Below are positions 1 to 7,849 of a stretch of 64,000 nucleotides of DNA, one piece after another. The DNA comes from JALYUA01 sp039933215 (lineage in GTDB: Bacteria > Acidobacteriota > Thermoanaerobaculia > UBA5066 > Gp7-AA6), in NCBI GenBank assembly GCA_039933215.1, contig JBDTOO010000002.1, positions 1 to 64,000 on the forward strand. The letters run 5' to 3'. Made by a program: the position numbers and the translations under genes. The first letter of the stretch is position 1, and each line of letters starts with the position of its first letter. The notes beneath the pieces were generated by a model. It did not search any database and had not been told where the DNA came from. It saw nothing but the letters and a program-made list of their open reading frames with translations.

Positions 1-478
1 ACAGGAACCCCGCCCAGGTCGGGATATAGGTGATGTCGGCCACCCAGAGCCGATCGGGAGCGGGTGCCGTGAAGTCTCGATCTACCAGATCCGGCGCCGC
101 AGATGCCCCGGCAGACCGGACCGTCGTGCGGATCCATCGGCGCCGGCTGATCCCGGCCAGACCCGCCGCTCTCATCAGACGCGCCACACGCTTGCGACCG
201 ACTCGGACACCCTCCACGGCCAGCTCAAAATGCACCCGCGGCACGCCGTACGTCTCGCGCGAGTCTTTGTGGATCTCTCGGATCCGTTGCGTCAACACCG
301 CGTCCGACACCTCTCGCGCCGATGGCCCCCGGCTCGTCCATGCGTAGTACCCGCTGGGGGAGACTCCCAGCACCTGGCAGATCATCCTCACCGCGTACTC
401 GGCCTGGTTGCTCTTCACGAACTCGAAGACTTGTCGGGTACCGAGCCGGTCTCCCGAGCAAACCAGGCCGCGGCTTTT
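1..478 (-). CDS. IS3-family transposase orfB (integrase domain), partial
   Basis: This is the catalytic half of the transposase, made by -1 frameshifting from orfA. Translating the minus strand in the -1 frame gives an open frame through VFEFVKSNQAEYAV and the HTH_21-type part (SGYYAWTSRGPSA) to the start of the integrase core, where WVADITY carries the first Asp of the DDE triad. The second Asp and the Glu lie beyond position 1. The orfA frame runs through GCA AAA GCC near 475-480, an A-run that could be the slippery site. Product function is known for the family; the frameshift site is inferred. Confidence 0.75.
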
Positions 479-729
479 GCCAGAATCTCCCGCTCCAGCT
501 TCAGCCGCCGATTCTCCCGACGCAACTGACCCAGCTCCGCCCTCTCAGAGCTCGTCAGACCGTCGCTGCGACGGCCCTCGTCCAAATCCATCCGCTCAAC
601 CCAGTTGCGAATCGTCTGCGCCGAAGGCTCGAACTCCTTCGACAGCCCTTCCGGGCTCCGCCCGCTTCGCACCAGCTCCACCATCCGTCGCCGAAACTCT
701 TCCGGATACGGCGCTCGTCCCACTCCCAT
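415..729 (-). CDS. IS3-family transposase orfA (HTH domain)
   Basis: A 104-residue DNA-binding subunit of an IS3 transposase. It begins MGVGRAPYPEEF, has the HTH_8-type segment (residues ~8-60, with SAQTIRNWVERMD as recognition region) and a C-terminal leucine-zipper-like part (ELGQLRRENRRLKLE). The ATG at 729 is preceded by AAAGGAG six bases upstream, better than the ATG at 765. It overlaps orfB, as is usual in this family. It ends at TGA, so the fused transposase needs the -1 slip. Confidence 0.85.
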   Translation of the reverse strand: MGVGRAPYPEEFRRRMVELVRSGRSPEGLSKEFEPSAQTIRNWVERMDLDEGRRSDGLTSSERAELGQLRRENRRLKLEREILAKAAAWFARETGSVPDKSSSS

Positions 730-777
730 CGCGAACTCCTTTCTCCCAAGTCTGAAGGCGTCCACGAAACCGGGTCA

Positions 778-1261
778 ACTCCACCTCTTGTTCGGCGAGA
801 TGCCGCGGAACCGTCTTGGAGAATGGCGGACCAGTTTCTTCGTGCCGTGGCACCTTGTGGCCCTGGTCATCACAACTTCCTACGTATTTCTCGACTAGGC
901 TGGTATTGCCTCGGTGGTCGTACCGGAGCTACTGGCTAGCGATATCCGTGATGGCTCTCTACGTGCTGTTCCCGATGACCGACTCCCCTTAGAGCCAGCA
1001 CGGAGGGAGTGGAGTCGCCGGAAACGTGGTCGGGCCGTGAGATCTTGTGATCTTGCGTACGCCGCTAGCGTCGGAGTGGATAACGAAGGCCGTGTAATGA
1101 GGCGATGAGTCTCCTATCCCTCACGGGTCGCGTCTTTCGGCGGCGACCGTGCCGACGGTGGTGACGCTTCCGGACCAACCGATAGCGGCCTGGGAAATCC
1201 GGGGGCCGCGGTGAACGGCGGGGGAGCGTTGGACTTCCGGACGCGGCGGAGGGAGAAGACG
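778..1261. other. Gene-free stretch between the IS and the RHS region
   Basis: I see no convincing coding frame, RNA gene or terminator here. Base composition is visibly less GC-rich than the rest of the window in 850-1110. It may be relic accessory DNA, since it lies between an insertion sequence and truncated RHS genes. Confidence 0.4.
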
Positions 1262-2386
1262 ATGCGCGTGTCTGCCCTGTGGGTTTGTCTGCTGCTGGCT
1301 GGGAGCCTGGCGGCGACGGCGCAACCGGTTCTGCCCCAGGTGACGGACCCGCTGGGCGCGATCCAGACGGCCGAGGTTCTGGCCGGCGGGACGGATCCGT
1401 TCGAGGTGGCGCTGGCTGGAATGGCGTCAGCTCCCGCCGGGATTCGGTCCGGGGCGATCCCGGCTTCCCGTGCGAGAGGGCCGGCCGAGACGACGGCGGT
1501 GGCGTCGATCGTTTCGGGGAACCGATATTTCTTCTACACTCCGGAGATGAGTCTGCTGGCCGAGTCGGCGTTGGGGACGTCGGGAACGCCGGCGATCCAG
1601 TACGAGTACGTCTGGTTTGGTGGAGAGCCGGTGGCCCAGATCGACGGCGGGACGACGGTGCACTGGACCTTCGCAGACCATCTGGGGACGCCGTGGGTGC
1701 AGACGGACTCGACGAATGTGATGCCGTACTGGAGGGCGGAGTACGAGCCTTACGGGCGGGTGTTTTCGCTCTCCACGGCGGATCAGCATCAGCCGCTGCG
1801 TCTGCCGGGCCAGGAAGCGGAACAGCTCAACCTGGGCGCTAACGGCGTGAGCGAACGAAGCTACAACGTGTTCCGGTGGTATCGGCCCGCCTGGGGACGG
1901 TATACGCAAGCGGATCCCGTTGGAATCGGTAGCGATCCAGATCTGTACCGTTATGGAATCGATAATCCAGTGCTTCTATCGGACGCGACTGGCCTGGATG
2001 CCGAAATCTGCTGTCGCCCCGTGGCAGGTACGGGGGGAAAGCACTGTTATCTGCGGAACGACGGGCACACTTATAGTCTTTTCCCGGAGTGGGGACTCCG
2101 AGTAACAGGCGTCCCGAGCCCAGACGACAACAGAGACAAAATGAGCCAAGGCGAATCCTGCAAGGAGTGCAGGCCCATTCCCTGTCAGAATGGGCCCGGT
2201 AGTCTTAGCGAATGTTTAAAAACAACAGCAAGTTCTTACCCGGTTGCCAGATACGACCTGGTCGGCTTATCGGCCGGCAACAGTAATACCTTTGCGGCTC
2301 ACATGTCCCGGACGTGTTGTCAAGACGGGTTCCCCTCAGGCTTCGGATTTACACCTGGCTCGGGACGCCGTCCACCTCATCGTTAA
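1262..2386 (+). CDS. Truncated RHS-core protein with Cys-rich tip
   Basis: A 374-residue RHS repeat-associated core protein. A signal peptide (residues 1-21, ending AATAQ) is followed by ~45 unassigned residues, then directly by the terminal RHS core (about 65-240: FADHLGTPWVQ, YEPYGRVFS, ADPVGIGSDPDLYRY) and a variable tip (~241-374). Full RHS proteins have over a thousand residues with many YD repeats; none are present, so this is a core-plus-tip remnant or a minimal secreted version. The tip has nine cysteines, an early KHCYLRNDGHTY segment and a late NSNTF motif, reminiscent of papain-like or NlpC-type tips but not assigned. The ATG at 1262 has GGAGGGAG upstream. The tip is less GC-rich than its neighbours, as exchanged RHS tips usually are. 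Confidence 0.8.
   Translation: MRVSALWVCLLLAGSLAATAQPVLPQVTDPLGAIQTAEVLAGGTDPFEVALAGMASAPAGIRSGAIPASRARGPAETTAVASIVSGNRYFFYTPEMSLLAESALGTSGTPAIQYEYVWFGGEPVAQIDGGTTVHWTFADHLGTPWVQTDSTNVMPYWRAEYEPYGRVFSLSTADQHQPLRLPGQEAEQLNLGANGVSERSYNVFRWYRPAWGRYTQADPVGIGSDPDLYRYGIDNPVLLSDATGLDAEICCRPVAGTGGKHCYLRNDGHTYSLFPEWGLRVTGVPSPDDNRDKMSQGESCKECRPIPCQNGPGSLSECLKTTASSYPVARYDLVGLSAGNSNTFAAHMSRTCCQDGFPSGFGFTPGSGRRPPHR
1460..1903 (+). repeat. RHS core direct repeat, copy 1
   Basis: About 444 bp nearly identical to 2831-3271, differing by scattered substitutions and one codon around the LGTPWVQTD segment. Homology starts in the ASRARGPAE region and stops at WGRY, exactly where RHS tips begin to diverge. Confidence 0.9.
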
Positions 2387-2390
2387 GATT

Positions 2391-2675
2391 ATGGACACAG
2401 GCAATCGGAACCTCAGGCGTCCACGGGCGTGGCGGTGGGCGATTGCGATAGGTACAACGATCAGTGCGGTTGGATACATGATCTTGCTCTATCGGCAAGC
2501 CAGCGATCCTGCTGATATGCCCATCGCAGGCCGAGTCGCTGCGCCCATCGTATATTTATTAGCAACCGCGAGGCCGTATTCATCGATATTGCTTGTGAGC
2601 AGTTGGATATTGAACGTCGGAATATGGTCGATCGTGATTTACGTGCTCTGGAGGACACTCACACCTAGGGGATAG
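2391..2675 (+). CDS. Small membrane protein behind RHS tip 1
   Basis: A 94-residue protein beginning MDTGNRNLRRP, four bases after the RHS stop codon. It has a basic N-terminus and two or three hydrophobic segments (WRWAIAIGTTISAVGYMILL, about residues 15-34; YSSILLVSSWILNVGIWSIV, about 64-84). I do not recognise a family. Genes directly after RHS tips usually encode the cognate immunity protein, so an immunity role is a reasonable inference, but nothing in the sequence proves it. Base composition matches the tip rather than the chromosome, so gene and tip probably moved together. Confidence 0.55.
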   Translation: MDTGNRNLRRPRAWRWAIAIGTTISAVGYMILLYRQASDPADMPIAGRVAAPIVYLLATARPYSSILLVSSWILNVGIWSIVIYVLWRTLTPRG

Positions 2676-2827
2676 ATCATCGGATCTTGCGAGGTCGGAT
2701 TCGTTATGGGCCGCCTCAACTGGCTGAGCTGTTGAATCTGTGGCTGGATGGATGTCATTCTCAAACGCCCGACGTGTTCGTTGGCCCGCTCTTGTCGGAT
2801 TTCTTTCACTTGGGGATCTGGTGTGTG

Positions 2828-3829
2828 ATGCCGGCTTCGAGTGCGAGACGGCCGGCCGAGGCGACGGCGGTCTCGTCGATTGTTCCGGGCAACCGATATT
2901 TCTTCTACACTCCGGAGATGAGTCTGCTGGCCGAGTCGGCGTTGGGGACGTCGGGAACGCCGGCGATCCAGTACGAGTACGTCTGGTTTGGTGGAGAGCC
3001 GGTGGCCCAGATCGACGGCGGGACGACGGTGCACTGGACCTTCGCCGACCATCTGGGAACGCCGTGGGTGCAGACGGATGCGGCGGGCGTGCAGTACTGG
3101 AGAGCGGAGTACGAGCCCTACGGGCGCGTGTTTTCGCTGTCGACGGCGGACCAGCATCAGCCGCTGCGTCTGCCGGGCCAGGAAGCGGAGCAGCTCAACC
3201 TGGGCGCAAACGGCGTGAGCGAACGAAGCTACAACGTGTTCCGGTGGTATCGGCCGAGCTGGGGACGGTATGCCGAACCAGACCCCCTGGGCCTGGACGC
3301 TGCGAGGCGCTTGAGTTCAGTTCCAGCCAATGCCTTGTCCGCTGATCCGCAAGCCAACCCTTACCTCTACGCGGCGGCTCGGCCTCTCTATCTCATCGAT
3401 CCCTATGGTCTGATTCCGTGCACGACTTGCGATGAGTGCCCATCGGGCAAGTGGACTTTTAATGGTGGCGTATTGTCTGCGGGTCTTGGGTATGGGCGAT
3501 CAAGAACGAAAGGAACATTTACCTGTCTTGACGGGAACTTCTCCACTGCGATGAAGTTACCCGTAACGATAGAGTGTGAGTTCGGCGGACCGATCGTGGC
3601 GGTCGGCGCGGGTGTGACTGGTTCCACACCATTCGCTTCTGGTGCCTGTGGGTGCAATTCGCGCGATCTTCTCGGGACTTCAACTGGCTTCACGGGTAGC
3701 TTTCTGATTTTCAGCGTTGACGTTGGGCGTTGTGGTCCAACCGGTGGTTCAACCGTGAACGCGGGAGTCGGTTTATCGGTCGGAGCTGGATTTGCTCACA
3801 CCACGTGCACCACGAGACCCAGGTCGTAG
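2828..3829 (+). CDS. Orphan RHS core-tip protein with Gly-rich tip
   Basis: A second RHS core (residues ~5-150) almost identical to the upstream copy, then a different tip (~190-333) rich in Gly and Cys (GGVLSAGLGYGRS, VGAGVTGSTPFASGACGC). It lacks the signal peptide of copy 1 and no strong start is visible: the ATG at 2828 is chosen because core homology begins right after it, while a TTG at 2687 extends the frame. This looks like a displaced orphan RHS tip of the kind left behind by tip exchange, and it may be silent unless recombined onto the upstream gene. Tip function is unknown. Confidence 0.6.
   Translation: MPASSARRPAEATAVSSIVPGNRYFFYTPEMSLLAESALGTSGTPAIQYEYVWFGGEPVAQIDGGTTVHWTFADHLGTPWVQTDAAGVQYWRAEYEPYGRVFSLSTADQHQPLRLPGQEAEQLNLGANGVSERSYNVFRWYRPSWGRYAEPDPLGLDAARRLSSVPANALSADPQANPYLYAAARPLYLIDPYGLIPCTTCDECPSGKWTFNGGVLSAGLGYGRSRTKGTFTCLDGNFSTAMKLPVTIECEFGGPIVAVGAGVTGSTPFASGACGCNSRDLLGTSTGFTGSFLIFSVDVGRCGPTGGSTVNAGVGLSVGAGFAHTTCTTRPRS
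2831..3271 (+). repeat. RHS core direct repeat, copy 2
   Basis: About 441 bp matching 1460-1903, one codon shorter. It would allow homologous recombination that replaces tip 1 and its neighbour with tip 2. Confidence 0.9.
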
Positions 3830-3837
3830 GAGGAGTA

Positions 3838-4134
3838 ATGTCGAAGAAGTTGGCCCTAGGGGTTCTAACGGTGATACCGATCCTTTACGTCCTTTCGTTT
3901 CTGTTTTTTCTGGATAGGCCTGGCGCTAGAGTCGCCTTCCTGCAGTCTGTCCACCTTGGCGTTATCGTTCTTGCACTCGCGTTGATGCTTTTCTATCTAG
4001 TGGACGTCTTCCGCAATCAACGCGTTCCCAGCGACAAGAGAGCCCTTTGGGCGGGACTCTTGGTTTTAGGAAGTGTGTTTGTAGAGCCGGTTTACTTTTG
4101 GCTCTACATATGGAGAGAAGAAGCGAATTCGTGA
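3838..4134 (+). CDS. Small three-helix membrane protein behind RHS tip 2
   Basis: A 98-residue protein starting MSKKLALGVL eight bases after the RHS stop, with AGGAGG immediately upstream. Three hydrophobic segments are visible (about 5-25, 38-58 and 72-94). No family recognised. Its position mirrors the 2391-2675 gene behind tip 1, so it is a candidate immunity protein for the Gly-rich tip; the two small proteins are not similar to one another, as expected if each matches its own tip. The strong ribosome site suggests it can be translated independently of the RHS gene. Confidence 0.6.
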   Translation: MSKKLALGVLTVIPILYVLSFLFFLDRPGARVAFLQSVHLGVIVLALALMLFYLVDVFRNQRVPSDKRALWAGLLVLGSVFVEPVYFWLYIWREEANS

Positions 4135-4213
4135 GCCAGGTCGGCAAAGAGTGGGGTCGGTCGTGACTTGGTGAGTTTTGGTTGGCCGGGGGCTTAGGAA
4201 GTTTTGAATGTCC

Positions 4214-5731
4214 CTATTCCATCAGTCGTCGGAAGCTCTTCGAGTCTTTCGTCGTCTCGTAGACGATCTCTCCCGTCCCAACGGAGACGACCGACCAGCG
4301 AGGGTCGGGGCCCGGCGTTTCGCTCCAGGCCTGGATCGACATGCCGAGGCGCTGGCCGTCCTTCGAGTAGCCGGCGAGCGTCGAGACGACGTGGAGTAGC
4401 GCGTGGTCTCTGAGCGGGCGGCCGTCGGCGAGGATTGCGACCTCGCGCGCTGGCTCGTCTCTCTCGAGGGAGGCGACGACCGGCAGGAGCTTCGAGGGGC
4501 CGGCGATCTCGATCCAGGCCGCCGATCGCGCGTCGGGCGACATCCGCAGGGAGCCCGGCACCGGCAGGACAGGGATCGCCGACTTCGGGCGCGCTACCTG
4601 GTGCGTTCCTCCGACCGTCGTCTCGACGACGAGCGTAAGGCCGCCCGGCTTCCCCTCGATGCGGACGATCACCTCCTTCGGGCCGAGCTGCCGCCGCGCT
4701 TCCTGCGGGGCGAGCGCGCTTCCGTTGCCGCGCATCATCCGCAGGATCTGCGCGCGGCCGAGTAGCTTGTTGCCGGCGCTCGCCTGCGGGAGGAGCGTCC
4801 GCGCGCGGCCTCCCGCCCCGCGCACCCGGCTCTCCAGGCGGTCGACGTCTTCCAGGCGTCCGGCCGCGACGAGGAGGCGCCCGAGGGAAAGCGACGCGGA
4901 CCCCAGCCGGTCCGCCGAACCGCGCAGCGTGTCCGGATCCTTCCCGGACTCGGAAAGCTCGAGCCACGCCGCGGTCTCCTGCCAGAGGGCCGCGAGCGAC
5001 GTGGACACCGCCGGGTACTGCTGCCGCAGGACTCCTGCTCGCGCGGCCTCTTTCACGCGCAGGGCGTCTTCGTCCTGGGTGTCCGCCGGCGCGGCGGCCG
5101 CGCGCCGGAAGGCGTCGCCGGTGTAGGTCCAGGGCCCCGCGCTTCCGGTCCGCGCGACCTCGAGGCCGGGCGGGAACGGCCCTCCCGATTCCGCGAGCGC
5201 CTCGGCGGTCCGGCCGAGGAGGACGTCGACTGTGGGATTGCCCGGGCCGCTCGCGGCGAAGCGGCGCGACGCGCAGAGGAGGAACGCGGCGGCGAGCCTC
5301 CGGTGTCCTTCGCTCGGCGCGAGCACGCGGCCCGCCGCGACGAGGTCCGCCGTGCCGGCGTCGCCCGGCGCGAACACCGAGGCGACGTCCCGGGAGAGGT
5401 ATCCGATGGTCGCTCCTCCGCCGGCGGGCTTCGACGCGCCGTCGCGCGGCGGCTCGCCCGCGGCCACCTCGACCTTCAGGTACTGCTCGCCGGCCTCGAG
5501 GAGCGTGAGACGCGATCCGCCGGGGAGCGTCCGGACGAAGCGGCTCTCGCGCGACGGCCTGTCGCGGAGCACGGCCTCGCGCGCCATCACGAAGACGTCG
5601 GCGCCCGGGGGCTCCCCACGCGACGTCGTGATCGGTGCCGCGCTGACTTCGGCGCGGAACCGGAGCAGGGCGAGAAGCGTCATCGCCGTGAGCGCGATGT
5701 TCCGGCGGAGCGGGCGGCGTGCGGTCGTCAT
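4214..5731 (-). CDS. Secreted protein with bacterial SH3-like domain
   Basis: A 505-residue exported protein. The N-terminus has a signal peptide (MTTARRPLRRN, then LTAMTLLALLRF, cleavage near SAAP). Residues ~45-90 (AREAVLRDRPS, FVRTLPGGSRL, YLKVEV) look like an SH3b domain; the middle is alpha-helical, and the C-terminus (~360-505) has short beta-strand segments like the end of a propeller. The ATG at 5731 has AAAGGAG upstream and sits 26 bases after the band-7 stop, so the two are co-transcribed. SH3b domains often bind cell-wall or protein ligands; the role here is not known. Confidence 0.75.
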   Translation of the reverse strand: MTTARRPLRRNIALTAMTLLALLRFRAEVSAAPITTSRGEPPGADVFVMAREAVLRDRPSRESRFVRTLPGGSRLTLLEAGEQYLKVEVAAGEPPRDGASKPAGGGATIGYLSRDVASVFAPGDAGTADLVAAGRVLAPSEGHRRLAAAFLLCASRRFAASGPGNPTVDVLLGRTAEALAESGGPFPPGLEVARTGSAGPWTYTGDAFRRAAAAPADTQDEDALRVKEAARAGVLRQQYPAVSTSLAALWQETAAWLELSESGKDPDTLRGSADRLGSASLSLGRLLVAAGRLEDVDRLESRVRGAGGRARTLLPQASAGNKLLGRAQILRMMRGNGSALAPQEARRQLGPKEVIVRIEGKPGGLTLVVETTVGGTHQVARPKSAIPVLPVPGSLRMSPDARSAAWIEIAGPSKLLPVVASLERDEPAREVAILADGRPLRDHALLHVVSTLAGYSKDGQRLGMSIQAWSETPGPDPRWSVVSVGTGEIVYETTKDSKSFRRLME

Positions 5732-5757
5732 GGCGTTCTCCTTTCGTGTGATCGCGG

Positions 5758-7035
5758 TCACTTCTTCGGCGTGCGGCGCGAGGCCTGGACGGATGCGGGA
5801 GCTGGCTCGACGGGACTGTCTCCGTTCGCGACGCGTCGCATGACCTCGCCCGTGAAGGCCTCGCCCCCGATCGAGGGCGTCAGGATGACCTGCACCTTGT
5901 CGGACAGCCGGTCCGCGAACGTCTTGGGAATGAGAAGGGGGTTGGCCGTGACCAGCACCGCTTCTCTCTCCAGGTTCTCGAACTGCGCGAGCGAGGTGGC
6001 GCGCATCGAGTAAGCCTCCGCGTCGGCGATCGCCTTGCGGCGGCCCACCTCGGCGTCGGCCTGGATCCGCGTGACTTCCGCTTCCGCTTTCGCCCGCTCG
6101 ACGCGCGTCTGCCGCTCGCCTTCCGCCTCGAGCTTCTTCTGCTGGATCTCCTTTTTCTTCAGCGCGAGGATGAACTTCATGGCGTCCGACTCGGCCCGCG
6201 CGGCGATCAGCCGCTGCGAAGCGGCGCCCTCCGCCTGCTTGACGACGAGCATCTTCCGGGCCTCGGCCTCGAGACGCGCCTTCTCGACCTCCTTCTCCTT
6301 AAGGCGCAGGGTCACGGTCATGCGGTCGGTGCTCTGGAGCTCGTCGACTAAGGCGACGCGGCCTCGCTCGTACTCCGGCGGAAGAACCAGGTTCCCGACG
6401 AGGACCTCTTTCAAGACGATGCCGCTCTCCGCGAGCCGTGCGCGGGCGTTCTTCGCCGCGAGCGCGGCGATCTCCTCGCGCCCGTCGCCGACGAGCCGGG
6501 TCACGTCGTACCGGGTGGCGGCGGCGCGGAACGCAGCCGAGAGAACCGGCGCGACGAGCTCGCGCTGCGGGTCGGGGGGCAGCGCGGCCCACGTCGAGAG
6601 CAGCCGGCTGCGCTCGATCGACCAGCGGGCCTGGACGGTCATCTGCGCGACGACGCCTTCCCGCGTCGAGATCGTGAACGTGCCGTCCGGCCCGGACAGC
6701 AGCCGGTCGGAGATCCGGACCGTCGAGATCTGGTAGAGGGGACGCGGCCGAAAATGCGTGCCCGGCGCGAGGGTCGAGATCCGTCCGGTGAACCGGCTCA
6801 CCGCGATTCCGGCGAACCCGGGCTCGACCTCGCGGAAGCTGCCGTGGAAGAAGAGGTATCCGGCGACGATCGCCGCGAGCGCGAGGAAAACGGCGAAGGC
6901 CTGCCCGCCCGAGACGCGCGGCAGTTTCCACTCGGGGCGGGGAAGCCGGCCGAGGGCGCGGCGGATCGCGCCCGGCGCTCCGTCGTCTCCGGAAGGGCCC
7001 GCCGCGTCGGCAGCCGGTTTCTGGTGGATGTCCAT
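5758..7035 (-). CDS. SPFH/band-7 domain membrane protein
   Basis: A 425-residue prohibitin/stomatin-like protein. A single transmembrane segment at ~47-66 (FAVFLALAAIVAGYLFF) is followed by the SPFH domain (~70-230: VEPGFAGIAVSRFTG, TREGVVAQMTVQARW) and a long charged coiled coil (~235-340: KEKEVEKARLEAEARKM), then a Pro/Ala tail. This layout is typical of proteins that oligomerise into membrane rings and scaffold proteases or microdomains. No NfeD or FtsH partner is adjacent; instead the next gene in the operon is the secreted SH3b protein, which faces the same periplasmic side if the N-terminal anchor is type II. Regulation is not visible. Confidence 0.9.
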   Translation of the reverse strand: MDIHQKPAADAAGPSGDDGAPGAIRRALGRLPRPEWKLPRVSGGQAFAVFLALAAIVAGYLFFHGSFREVEPGFAGIAVSRFTGRISTLAPGTHFRPRPLYQISTVRISDRLLSGPDGTFTISTREGVVAQMTVQARWSIERSRLLSTWAALPPDPQRELVAPVLSAAFRAAATRYDVTRLVGDGREEIAALAAKNARARLAESGIVLKEVLVGNLVLPPEYERGRVALVDELQSTDRMTVTLRLKEKEVEKARLEAEARKMLVVKQAEGAASQRLIAARAESDAMKFILALKKKEIQQKKLEAEGERQTRVERAKAEAEVTRIQADAEVGRRKAIADAEAYSMRATSLAQFENLEREAVLVTANPLLIPKTFADRLSDKVQVILTPSIGGEAFTGEVMRRVANGDSPVEPAPASVQASRRTPKK

Positions 7036-7265
7036 GTGAGACTCCTCGGCGATCGCCCGCCACTCCCGGCGGGACGGGAGGCGGGGGTCTGCCCGCCTCC
7101 ATCCACAGGAAACCAGGCGGCGGGGGCGTGCACGGGGCGGTGGGGAGGAGTTATGGAGGCAGATTGCGGCGAAGGCGTGGCGAAGGGAGATGTGCCGTCG
7201 GGGATGCCGGCGACGAGGAGGGCTGTTTGGGGCTCGAGGGCGGAGCGCGCAAAGCTGGAATCATC

Positions 7266-7290
7266 GGGGAGACGCGCGTCGCGTCTCCCC
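7266..7290. other. Perfect 11-bp stem-loop between operons
   Basis: GGGGAGACGCG, loop CGT, CGCGTCTCCCC. It lies 18 bases past the stop of the minus-strand lipoprotein gene (7308) and could end its transcript, but no U-tract follows. The rest of 7036-7307 shows no gene. Confidence 0.4.
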
Positions 7291-7307
7291 GAACACTCTC
7301 CGCGCGC

Positions 7308-7802
7308 TTAGGCGCGGACCATGTCCAGCATGCGCTGGAGCACGGCGATGACGCCGCGCCACTCTTCCCACACCTCCGGGAAGACGTTGGCTTCCCGCAA
7401 CGCAGAGTCCGTAGCTCGGGCGTCCTGGATCAGCTCGTTCATCGACGCGCGCAGATCCTGCCGCGTCTGGATATCGCCGGCCTCGTAGCGATCGTGGAAG
7501 GAGTTCGCCTCGTCGCTGAAATGGTGGATCCTTCCGAAGAATTCCTGCTCGCGCGGTCCGTAGCTCGCCGAGCGGCGCTCCGCGATCCGATGCGCCCGCG
7601 AAGCGCGGTCGTCGAGCTCATGGGCCAGCCGCGCGAACTCCTCCCGGCGGTACCCGTAGTCGCGGTTACGAGGCGGTGAATAGGGGCGCGCGTAACGGTT
7701 GTCCGGGGCGCCCGTGTCGTAGGTCCCCACGCAGCCTCCCAGCACGAACGTCGCGACGCCGAGCACGAGGAATCCGATCCGTTTGCAATCGACGCGTTTC
7801 AT
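7308..7802 (-). CDS. Lipoprotein with helical DUF-type domain (paralog of next gene)
   Basis: A 164-residue lipoprotein: signal with lipobox LGGC (Cys ~23), a short linker, then a helical domain (REEFARLAHELDDRASRAHR to NVFPEVWEEWRGVIAVLQ). The same pattern occurs in the upstream gene (RELDDAAQHANDAARH and NVFPEIRREW), so the two are paralogs. The ATG at 7802 has GGAGGA seven bases upstream, much better than the frame's first start at 7916. It probably acts at a membrane face in the periplasm; the family has no function I can name. Confidence 0.75.
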   Translation of the reverse strand: MKRVDCKRIGFLVLGVATFVLGGCVGTYDTGAPDNRYARPYSPPRNRDYGYRREEFARLAHELDDRASRAHRIAERRSASYGPREQEFFGRIHHFSDEANSFHDRYEAGDIQTRQDLRASMNELIQDARATDSALREANVFPEVWEEWRGVIAVLQRMLDMVRA

Positions 7803-7849
7803 GTGTCCTCCAATTCGACGTGAAGTTGAAACCGACGAGCGCTCACCGC

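Larger units (their letters stand above)
1..777 (-). mobile_element. IS3-family insertion sequence, partial (runs off left edge)
   Basis: Two consecutive reading frames on the minus strand match the orfA/orfB layout of IS3 elements: a helix-turn-helix orfA and an orfB in the -1 frame that reaches its integrase core at the window edge. Upstream of orfA the minus strand reads TGACCCGGTTTCGTGGAC from position 777, which looks like an IS3 terminal inverted repeat, so I place the end there. The other end and target duplication lie outside the window. Confidence 0.8.
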
